This document shows positions 1 to 5,533 of a DNA stretch of 11,829 nt, piece by piece. Positions within the stretch are counted from its first letter, which is position 1, and the number at the start of each line of letters is the position of its first letter. The notes beneath the pieces were generated by a model. The model saw only the letters and a list, made by a program, of their open reading frames with translations. It was not told the origin of the DNA and did no database searches. Source of the DNA: an uncultured Rhodoferax sp. (GTDB taxonomy: Bacteria; Pseudomonadota; Gammaproteobacteria; Burkholderiales; Burkholderiaceae_C); the NCBI GenBank assembly GCA_936943465.1, contig CAKZJN010000493.1:1-11829 (forward strand), read 5' to 3'. The translations under genes were made by a program, and so were the position numbers.

Positions 1-2
1 CC

Positions 3-503
3 GATTTGCAGGCCTTGCCTTGCTACTTTGAGGACATGAATGCGGTAGCGCTGGTAGAAAGCATCGTTCAGCGCTTCACACTGCGAGCGAGCCAGCAAGG
101 CCTATCGCTGTGCATCGAGAACAAGCCCGAAGGACCGGTGATGGTGCGCTGGGACGCGAAACGCATCGAACAACTGCTGGCCAATGTGCTGGATAACAGT
201 CTGCGCTATACCGATGTACCGGGGCAGGTGGTGGTGGACATTCATACCGAAGGTAGCCAGGTCATCCTCTGCGTGGAGGACACTGCGCCAGGCCTGCCGG
301 CAGATGATCTAACGCGCATTTTTGAGCCCTTGTATCGGGCCGACCCATCCAGAGGGCGTGAGTCCGGTGGCAGTGGTCTTGGCCTTGCAATCTGCCAGCA
401 AATTGCCAAGGCCCATCACGGCACCATCCGGGCCGAGGCATCCCCAAGGGGCGGTGTCAGGTTCTTGATTCAGTTGCCCCTGAATGGAGACAACGCCGCA
501 TGA
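3..503 (+). CDS. baeS: BaeS-like sensor histidine kinase, C-terminal part (5' end outside window)
   Basis: This is the catalytic end of a membrane sensor kinase that phosphorylates the response regulator encoded next. The reading frame is open from base 3, so the gene began before the window; the HAMP and transmembrane sensor parts and most of the dimerisation helix are missing. The HATPase core is complete: N box around LLANVLDNSLRYTD (about 174-215), G1 box VEDTAPGLPADD, F box IFEPLYR and G2 box GGSGLGLAI (about 364-390). The wording LDNSLRYTD, SAPG-like G1 and GGSGLGLAICQQI closely follows E. coli BaeS, which answers envelope stress. The stop codon overlaps the start of the regulator gene (ATGA), so translation is probably coupled. 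BaeS identity is by remembered similarity; another EnvZ/OmpR-class kinase is possible. Confidence 0.88.
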   Translation, partial: DLQALPCYFEDMNAVALVESIVQRFTLRASQQGLSLCIENKPEGPVMVRWDAKRIEQLLANVLDNSLRYTDVPGQVVVDIHTEGSQVILCVEDTAPGLPADDLTRIFEPLYRADPSRGRESGGSGLGLAICQQIAKAHHGTIRAEASPRGGVRFLIQLPLNGDNAA

Positions 504-1186
504 ACACAGCACCCTTGAGCCGCGTATTGGTCGTTGAAGACGACCGAAAAATATCAGAGTTGTTGCTCAACTATTTGCGCGCCGCTGGTTATGAAGCGAC
601 ACCGGTCTTCGATGGACGCGAAGCGGTGCAACACATCAGCCAAAGTGCCCCCGATGCGGTCATCCTGGACTGGATGCTGCCGGGCCTGGATGGCCTTGGT
701 GTGTGCAAAGCGGTGCGGGCGTTCAGCGATGTACCCATCCTGATGCTGACTGCGCGTGTGGACGAACTGGACCGCCTGCTGGGCCTGGACACCGGGGCTG
801 ACGATTACGTTTGCAAGCCCTTTGCTCCGCGTGAGGTGGTGGCGCGCATACGCGCCTTGTTGCGACGTGCCGATGGCAGGGTCAAGACAGTGCCGCGTCC
901 GTGGGTGGTGGAAGATGCGTCTTTCCGAATCAGTTGGCTGGGGCAATGGCTCGCCCTGACCCGGATTGAATTCATGATGTTCCGAACCTTGCTGGCGCGC
1001 CCCGGGCGGGTGTTCTCGCGTGACCAGTTGCTGGCGAGCGTGCACGACAGCCAAAAGGACATCAGTGACCGGGCCATCGACACCCACATCAAGAACCTGC
1101 GCAAGAAGGTGCAGGCCATTGAGCCGGGGAGAGAGTGCATTGCCTCGGTTTATGGCGTCGGCTATCGGTTTGATATTCCGGAATAG
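500..1186 (+). CDS. baeR: BaeR-like OmpR-family response regulator
   Basis: A 228-residue DNA-binding response regulator, the normal length for the OmpR/PhoB family. The receiver domain (about 7-120) has the acidic pair D14/D15, phospho-acceptor D57 in VILDWMLPG, T84 and K106 in CKPFAPREV. The winged-helix domain (about 130-226) carries the recognition-helix region SDRAIDTHIKNLRKK and the terminal wing SVYGVGYRF. The stretch from FSDVPI through DRLLGLDTGADDY to CKPFAPREVVAR matches E. coli BaeR very closely, which supports the symbol. The ATG overlaps the kinase stop, and GGAGA lies nine bases upstream within the kinase gene. BaeR normally activates drug efflux and spheroplast-stress genes; no mdtABC-like transporter lies in this window, so the local targets are not known. 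The gene ends 46 bp from a convergent gene. Confidence 0.93.
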   Translation: MNTAPLSRVLVVEDDRKISELLLNYLRAAGYEATPVFDGREAVQHISQSAPDAVILDWMLPGLDGLGVCKAVRAFSDVPILMLTARVDELDRLLGLDTGADDYVCKPFAPREVVARIRALLRRADGRVKTVPRPWVVEDASFRISWLGQWLALTRIEFMMFRTLLARPGRVFSRDQLLASVHDSQKDISDRAIDTHIKNLRKKVQAIEPGRECIASVYGVGYRFDIPE

Positions 1187-1232
1187 CGCTTACAACGGGC
1201 GCACCGCTGATGCGGCTACTCACCGCAAACCC

Positions 1233-1679
1233 CTATTGCGACAGCTTGGCGAGGTTGGCGCTGGCCACCACCACCCAGCGGTCGCCCAGATCGCGAAACA
1301 CGATGAGCTGTGGCGCGAGGTTTTCAACGGTATGCCCTTCGATTGTCTCGTTCACTTCCAGGTTGAACGTGAGGACCCGAATATCGGCTTGGCCGGTTAC
1401 CTTGAGGTTTCTGAAGCGTGGGGTGTTCTTGATGACCGGAATGCTGCGTTGCAGGTAGCTGGCTTTGTCAAACGTGGCGCCGTTGGAGCGAACGATTTGA
1501 AACTCTGCTGCCAGATGGCGCTCAATCGTTTCGGTGTTGCCACTGGCCAGCGCGGCGAAGAGCTTCTCCAGTTCGTGTGGCGCGCGCTGTTGCCAACTGG
1601 TTTCCTGTTGTCCAAAACCTGGCGTGGCAGCCAGCGCCATAAACAGTGCCAGTACGGCCGGGCGAATCAGGGATTGCAT
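1233..1679 (-). CDS. Exported NTF2-like (SnoaL/DUF4440-type) protein
   Basis: A 148-residue protein with an apparent signal peptide (positive MQSLIR, hydrophobic VLALFMALAATPG, likely cleavage near residue 23-24) followed by a cone-shaped NTF2-like domain. The domain starts with the typical helix ELEKLFAALASGNTETIERHLAAEFQIV and ends with strands LIVFRDLGDRWVVVAS. Such periplasmic DUF4440/SnoaL-type proteins have no single known activity; many bind small molecules. The frame stays open far upstream, but that part lies antisense-frame inside the neighbouring acetyltransferase gene. The start at 1679 is chosen because AAGGAG (1689-1694) stands nine bases before it and it opens the signal peptide. 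It is the last gene of a three-gene unit, 26 bp after the acetyltransferase stop. The precise function is unknown. Confidence 0.82.
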   Translation of the reverse strand: MQSLIRPAVLALFMALAATPGFGQQETSWQQRAPHELEKLFAALASGNTETIERHLAAEFQIVRSNGATFDKASYLQRSIPVIKNTPRFRNLKVTGQADIRVLTFNLEVNETIEGHTVENLAPQLIVFRDLGDRWVVVASANLAKLSQ

Positions 1680-1688
1680 TTTGTAGAA

Positions 1689-1694
1689 CTCCTT
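1689..1694 (-). promoter_or_regulatory. Ribosome binding site deciding the start of the NTF2-like gene
   Basis: On the minus strand this reads AAGGAG, nine bases before the ATG ending at 1679. It settles the short (148-residue) form against a 285-residue read-through whose extra part overlaps the acetyltransferase gene in another frame. Confidence 0.8.
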
Positions 1695-1705
1695 GGGGTT
1701 AAGGG

Positions 1706-2437
1706 CTAGCGCGTTTTGCGGGCGCCATCCAGCGTGAACATGACGCATACGCGCTGCGCATCGCGTTGCAGTCCGCAGTCGCGCAGCAAGTGCGCCGAGG
1801 CGAGGTTGTCCCCCGCACAGGCCGCCGTGATGCCGGCGGTCGCCTCCCGGCTTGCAGTGCTTTGAATCAGGCAGGCTGCCAGGCGCTTGCCCAGCGATTG
1901 CCCGCGGGCTGCCAGGTCCACGCTGCCCATGCCGAGGTGCGCGTAGTGGTGCCAGGGCCCAAACGGGCAGTGGCCCCACAACAGTGAGCCGACTCCCACA
2001 AGGTGACCCGATGCCTGGGTGGCAATGGCCAGATGGCTGGGAAGCACCTGGCCGCGCAAGGTGGCCTGCGCTGCCGGCATGACGCCGCAAGCCTGCATCA
2101 AACTCTGGCAGCGCTGCGTCACATCTGGACCCCAGTCCTCGCGCACTTCAACCACCGTGTCCGACGGTTCATGGGCACGGATCACCTCGGCCACCGTTGC
2201 CAGGGCAACTTGCAGTGGGGCGTGGTACAGATCCCAGACATGGGCCGTGGCATCAAGGCCCGCGCGCTGCAAGGCCGCAGAAAAAGCGTCCACCGCAGGC
2301 CGCGTATGCGCGAACAGGCCCACCGCGCCTTCGCGGCGCAGCGCTTCAATGGCTTGGGTGCTGCCGTAGCGTTCAAGATCATCCAGCACGGTGAAGCGGC
2401 CCGTGTGTTGCTGGCCAGGCGCCTGTGCGGCTTGCAT
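1706..2437 (-). CDS. GNAT-family N-acetyltransferase
   Basis: A 243-residue probable cytoplasmic acetyl-CoA-dependent acetyltransferase. The C-terminal half carries the GNAT fold: motif A as MGSVDLAARGQSLGKRL (about 170-186, the pyrophosphate loop Q/R-x-x-G-x-G/A in the form RGQSLG), then GDNLASAHLLRDCGLQRD (about 209-226), the usual late helix and strand. The N-terminal 100 residues look like a partly separate domain (AAQAPGQQHTGRFTVLDDL onwards), so this may be a two-lobed GNAT. The substrate cannot be told from sequence. It starts 14 bp after the cupin stop, with no strong Shine-Dalgarno, which suggests coupled translation, and ends 26 bp before the NTF2-like gene. GC is high, like its neighbours. 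The start is the first ATG of the frame; a slightly later start is possible. Confidence 0.78.
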   Translation of the reverse strand: MQAAQAPGQQHTGRFTVLDDLERYGSTQAIEALRREGAVGLFAHTRPAVDAFSAALQRAGLDATAHVWDLYHAPLQVALATVAEVIRAHEPSDTVVEVREDWGPDVTQRCQSLMQACGVMPAAQATLRGQVLPSHLAIATQASGHLVGVGSLLWGHCPFGPWHHYAHLGMGSVDLAARGQSLGKRLAACLIQSTASREATAGITAACAGDNLASAHLLRDCGLQRDAQRVCVMFTLDGARKTR

Positions 2438-2451
2438 GGTTGGGGCCGGGC

Positions 2452-2967
2452 TTACTGGTCGGGCGCCGCAGGGGCGGCAATGGTCAGGGGAATGCCCACG
2501 GCGCCCATATAGAACACCACCAGCTTGGCGGCTTGCGTTGCAGACGGGTTGCGGCCGTTGTGCAGCACATTCACGACCTCAGCCAGCGCTTCGCCCCCGC
2601 GAACCCGGTTGGTGCGACCATCTTTCAGGCTCACCTCCAGTTCGCCGTCCAGCATGTACGCAAAGTTGGGTACCGGATGCTGGTGCCAACCGGTTTGCTG
2701 GCCCGGGGGAATTTCAATGTAGAGGGCACTCACTTCACCGGCGCCCCCCTTGAAATTCAAGGGTTTGCCGTCCCAGCTATTCTGGGTTCGCATGAGGATT
2801 TTTGATTGGATCGCCGCCGCGGCGGGTGCGGCTGGAGCGGCTGCGGTGTCAGCGGCTTGTGCCAACGCCACGAGCGGTGCGTTCAGTGCCAAGGCCAGGC
2901 TGAACAAGCGCAGCGTGGCGGGCGACGCACAAGCCCAAAGGCGCGTCATGGACGGGGAGATTTTCAT
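2452..2967 (-). CDS. Exported cupin-domain protein
   Basis: A 171-residue protein with an N-terminal signal peptide (hydrophobic core LRLFSLALALNAPLVALAQA, likely cut after residue 38), an Ala/Pro-rich linker (about 39-53) and one small cupin barrel. Cupin motif 1 is PPGQQTGWHQHPVPNFAYMLDG with metal ligands H95 and H97; the Glu usually found a few residues later is absent (F102 or nearby in its place). Motif 2 is VVNVLHNGRN with H136 as third ligand. Three histidines fit a mononuclear metal site. The reaction is unknown; small periplasmic cupins of this kind are mostly uncharacterised. The frame is open for 88 codons upstream, but those would run antisense through the divergent acetyltransferase gene. 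Start 2967 is therefore preferred because it opens the signal peptide; ATG at 2949 is an alternative. First gene of the three-gene unit. Confidence 0.82.
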   Translation of the reverse strand: MKISPSMTRLWACASPATLRLFSLALALNAPLVALAQAADTAAAPAAPAAAAIQSKILMRTQNSWDGKPLNFKGGAGEVSALYIEIPPGQQTGWHQHPVPNFAYMLDGELEVSLKDGRTNRVRGGEALAEVVNVLHNGRNPSATQAAKLVVFYMGAVGIPLTIAAPAAPDQ

Positions 2968-3049
2968 GTTGCGAGTTTCGTGATTGCCAAGAGTTCCAAT
3001 TATCATATTTGCCGAAAAACTTTGCGTTTCAACCCCTCTATCCAAACCC
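2968..3049. promoter_or_regulatory. Divergent promoter region between the cupin and YitH-like genes
   Basis: This 82-bp AT-richer gap must hold start signals for both the minus-strand three-gene unit and the plus-strand acetyltransferase gene. On the minus strand TTGAAA (3027-3032) and TATGAT (3002-3007) resemble -35 and -10 boxes, but the spacer is 19 bp, longer than ideal. On the plus strand I see only a TATCAT-like -10 (3001-3006) without a good -35. The region is supported by gene layout; the exact boxes are weak. Confidence 0.3.
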
Positions 3050-3910
3050 ATGAAACCCTTAGCCACATCGTCGCTGCAAATCCGCTTGATGCACAAGCAC
3101 GAATTGGCCGAGTGCATGGACTGGGCCGCGCAGGAAGGCTGGAACCCCGGCTTGCACGACCATGAAACCTTCTTCGCAGCGGACCCCGAAGGCTTCCTGC
3201 TGGCCGAGCTGGAAGGCCAGGCGGTGGGCATGATTTCTGCCGTGCGTTACGGCGCCGACTTCGGGTTTATCGGGTTTTACATCGTGCGCCCCGCGTACCG
3301 GGGTCGCGGCCATGGCCTGGCGATTTGGAACGCCGGCATGGCGCACCTGAAGGGGCGCCTCGTCGGTCTGGATGGCGTTGTTGCGCAGCAGGAAAACTAC
3401 CGCAAGAGTGGCTTTGTGCTGGCCTACAACAACATGCGCATGCAGGGCCAGGCGCAATCACGCGGTGCGGCACACGCTGGCATCTTCCGCTTGGGCCTGG
3501 ACGATATTCCCCGTCTGGTGGCCTACGACGCGGCCATGTTCCCCAGCGCGCGCGCCAGCTTCGTGCAGCACTGGGTACAGCAGCTTGGCAGCATCGCCTT
3601 GGGCTTGGCGCGGCAGGGGGCGCTCTGTGGCTATGGCGTGATCCGGCCTTGTCGCACCGGATTCAAAGTGGGGCCGCTGTTTGCGGACGATGCCGAGGCG
3701 GCAGGCCATCTGCTCCATGCCTTGATGGGCAGCGTGCCAGCGGGAGCGCAGGTTCAGTTGGACATTTCGGCAAACCACGCCGCAGCACGCGCGCTGGCGG
3801 AGTCCTGGGACATGCAACCTGTGTTTGAAACGGCGCGCATGTACACCGGCGCCGCACCTGCCTTTGACTTGCAAAGGCAGTTTGGCATCACGACGTTTGA
3901 ATTGGGCTAA
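3050..3910 (+). CDS. Two-domain GNAT acetyltransferase (YitH/Acetyltransf_18 type)
   Basis: A 286-residue acetyltransferase. The N-terminal GNAT domain (about 10-130) opens with ELAECMDWAAQEGWNPGLHD and holds the acetyl-CoA loop in YIVRPAYRGRGHGLAIW (77-93, core R84-G89), followed by LVGLDGVVAQQENYRKSGF, a signature of the YitH-like group. The C-terminal half (about 150-280) matches the Acetyltransf_18 type second domain, with GFKVGPLFADDAEAA near 204-218. The substrate is unknown. The frame extends 22 codons upstream to 2984, but the ATG at 3050 is preferred because the family usually begins just before the RLMHKHEL strand and the longer version would fill the divergent promoter gap. It converges on the carboxypeptidase gene, 36 bp away. 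Confidence 0.85.
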   Translation: MKPLATSSLQIRLMHKHELAECMDWAAQEGWNPGLHDHETFFAADPEGFLLAELEGQAVGMISAVRYGADFGFIGFYIVRPAYRGRGHGLAIWNAGMAHLKGRLVGLDGVVAQQENYRKSGFVLAYNNMRMQGQAQSRGAAHAGIFRLGLDDIPRLVAYDAAMFPSARASFVQHWVQQLGSIALGLARQGALCGYGVIRPCRTGFKVGPLFADDAEAAGHLLHALMGSVPAGAQVQLDISANHAAARALAESWDMQPVFETARMYTGAAPAFDLQRQFGITTFELG

Positions 3911-3946
3911 CCGGCGGCCTTCACCCCCGGGCTAGGCGGGTCCGGC

Positions 3947-5212
3947 TCACTTGCCAAACAGCTTGGCCACGTGCTGCCACATGCGCACCACAAAGCCCGA
4001 GCGCTCAACGTCGGCCTGGGCCACCAGCGGAGCCTCTCCAACCGGCTTGCCGTTCGCGGTTGCCAGCACCTTGCCAATGACCGTGCCTTTGGCTACCGGC
4101 GCTTCCAGGCCCGGCAGCACTTCGACCTTGGTCTGCACTTGCTGGCCCTTGGGCACGGTCAACATCCAGGGCGCGCCCAGGCCTGCGGCAACGGTGTCGG
4201 CCTTGCCGAAGTTGACCTTGATGGTCGAGACCACGGCATTGGCCTGAATCGGCGTGACTTTCTCAAAGTTAACAAAGCCCCAACTGAGCAGCGCACGCGT
4301 CTGATCCGCACGCGCCTGCGCGCTGTTGGTGTTGAGGATGACGGTGATCAGGCGCATGTCGCCGCGCTTGGATGACGTAACCAGGCAGTAGCCTGCGTCG
4401 TCGGTGTGGCCGGTCTTCAGCCCGTCCACGCTCGGGTCGGTGTAAAGCAAGGCATTGCGGTTGCCTTGCTTGATGCCGTTGTATTTGAAGTCGCGTTCTG
4501 CGTAGATCGGGTAGTACTCGACGCTGTCACGAATAATGGCGCGCGCCAGGATGGCGAGGTCCCGCGCAGAAGCCTTGTGCTGCGGATCGGGTAGGCCCGT
4601 GGGGTTCACAAAATTGCTGCGCGTCATGCCCAGGCGCTGCGCTTCCGCGTTCATCAGCTTGGCAAAACCCTCTTCGGTGCCCGCCATGTGTTCGGCAATC
4701 GCCTTGGACGCATCGTTGCCCGACTGAATGATGATGCCGCGCAGGATATCGATCACCGTGGCCTGGCTGTTGAGCGGCAGGTACATGCAGGACTCGGTGC
4801 TGGAGCCACGGCACCAGGCGTTCTCGCTTACCGAGACCAGATCGGTCGGCTTGAGTTTGCCGGAGCGCAGCCCCTGCTCGACCAGGTAGCTGGTCATCAT
4901 CTTGGTGAGCGAAGCGGGCGGCAATGCCTCGTCGGGGTTGGCGGTGGCAAGCACCTCGCCGGAGTCGAAATCCATGATCAGCCACGCCTTGGCGGGCAGC
5001 GCAGGTGCGTTGTCTGCCAACGCGGTCTGGGCGGCCAACGGCGGCAGACTGGCTACGGCAGCCGCAGCGACTTTCTTGGGGGACTTGGCCTTCTTGGCCG
5101 CGACGGACTTGCTGGGCTTTTGCGTTGCTGCGAAGGAGACGGAATTGGGAACCAGGGTGCCTGTGGCAATGGCGAGGAGAACGGGGAGGAAAGGCAGAGT
5201 CTTAAATTTCAT
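3947..5212 (-). CDS. dacA: D-alanyl-D-alanine carboxypeptidase (PBP5/PBP6 family)
   Basis: A 421-residue low-molecular-weight penicillin-binding protein that trims the terminal D-Ala from peptidoglycan pentapeptides in the periplasm. The signal peptide is about 1-28 (MKFKTLPFLPVLLAIATG core), followed by a Lys/Ala-rich linker (30-70) longer than in E. coli PBP5. The peptidase domain (about 72-320) has all three active-site motifs: S101-L-T-K104 with nucleophile S101, S164-G-N166, and K266-T-G268. The C-terminal beta-rich domain (about 320-405) ends in an amphipathic helix FVVRMWQHVAKLFGK, the usual membrane anchor. ATG 5212 opens a clean signal peptide; in-frame ATGs at 5263 and nearby upstream are less likely, though no start has a strong Shine-Dalgarno. 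dacA versus dacC cannot be separated here. Confidence 0.93.
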   Translation of the reverse strand: MKFKTLPFLPVLLAIATGTLVPNSVSFAATQKPSKSVAAKKAKSPKKVAAAAVASLPPLAAQTALADNAPALPAKAWLIMDFDSGEVLATANPDEALPPASLTKMMTSYLVEQGLRSGKLKPTDLVSVSENAWCRGSSTESCMYLPLNSQATVIDILRGIIIQSGNDASKAIAEHMAGTEEGFAKLMNAEAQRLGMTRSNFVNPTGLPDPQHKASARDLAILARAIIRDSVEYYPIYAERDFKYNGIKQGNRNALLYTDPSVDGLKTGHTDDAGYCLVTSSKRGDMRLITVILNTNSAQARADQTRALLSWGFVNFEKVTPIQANAVVSTIKVNFGKADTVAAGLGAPWMLTVPKGQQVQTKVEVLPGLEAPVAKGTVIGKVLATANGKPVGEAPLVAQADVERSGFVVRMWQHVAKLFGK

Positions 5213-5378
5213 GAGTCGCGAAGGGGAACAAAGTAATGCCATTGTCGCATTCGCAAAAACCATGGACCTGCGCGCGGTCGTGCCGGAGGAAATGTGGCCG
5301 ACGCCAGGTCAACAGAGCCGTGAAATGGTGCGTCTGCCAACCGGCAACTTCTTGGCAGTCGCCAAGCTAAAGCAGCAG

Positions 5379-5413
5379 AAAAAAATTGGCCCAGCCGGTT
5401 AAAGGGCTGGGCC
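5379..5413 (-). terminator. Rho-independent terminator downstream of the helicase gene
   Basis: Read on the minus strand: a perfect 9-bp stem (GGCCCAGCC pairing with GGCTGGGCC; plus-strand arms 5388-5396 and 5405-5413) with an 8-nt loop, then AA and seven T residues (5379-5385). It lies about 114 bp past the helicase stop and before dacA, so it should stop helicase transcripts from running into the dacA region. On the plus strand no T tract follows, so it works one way. Confidence 0.82.
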
Positions 5414-5446
5414 TAAATAATCGTTGCGTAGGGATTACAACAACGT

Positions 5447-5496
5447 CAGGTCGGGAGGTGACCAGTACCAAATGTAAAGGCCAGGTCGGGAAGGTG
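5447..5496. repeat. Short direct repeat pair
   Basis: CAGGTCGGGAGGTG (5447-5460) and CAGGTCGGGAAGGTG (5482-5496) differ by one inserted A and start 35 bp apart. They lie just past the end of the helicase gene. They could be a duplicated protein-binding site, debris of an insertion event, or chance in a GC-rich spacer. Confidence 0.5.
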
Positions 5497-5509
5497 CAAA
5501 CGCTGCGAG

Positions 5510-5533
5510 AAAGTGAAGAAATTGCTTCACTTT
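5510..5533 (-). repeat. Inverted repeat (hairpin) over the helicase stop codon
   Basis: AAAGTGAAG (5510-5518) and its exact complement CTTCACTTT (5525-5533) are separated by six bases. The structure contains the last codons and the TGA (5527-5529) of the helicase gene. Only three T residues end the arm, so it is a weak terminator at best; it may protect the 3' end of the transcript. Confidence 0.55.

Larger units (their letters stand above)
5213..5526. other. Gene-poor spacer between dacA and the helicase gene
   Basis: These 314 bases hold no convincing gene. The dacA side (5213-5387) should contain the dacA promoter, though no good -10/-35 pair stands out. A short plus-strand frame (5262-5402) is discussed as a finding. 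The middle has the minus-strand terminator (5379-5413). The helicase side has a near-identical direct repeat (5447-5460 and 5482-5496) and a hairpin covering the helicase stop codon (5510-5533). This is the left edge of the accessory cassette. Confidence 0.7.

Noticed and set aside
1020..1709. 229-codon plus-strand frame overlapping the end of the response regulator
   Set aside because: It overlaps baeR in another frame and runs antisense over the NTF2-like gene, which has a signal peptide and Shine-Dalgarno; no recognisable domain.
1680..2090. Upstream extension of the NTF2-like protein to 285 residues
   Set aside because: It lies in another frame of the acetyltransferase gene; the internal start at 1679 has a good ribosome binding site and a signal peptide.
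2968..3231. Upstream extension of the cupin protein to 259 residues
   Set aside because: It would run antisense into the start of the YitH-like gene and bury the signal peptide.
3911..3946. GC-rich 36-bp gap between convergent genes as a terminator
   Set aside because: No clean stem of useful length and no T tract on either strand.
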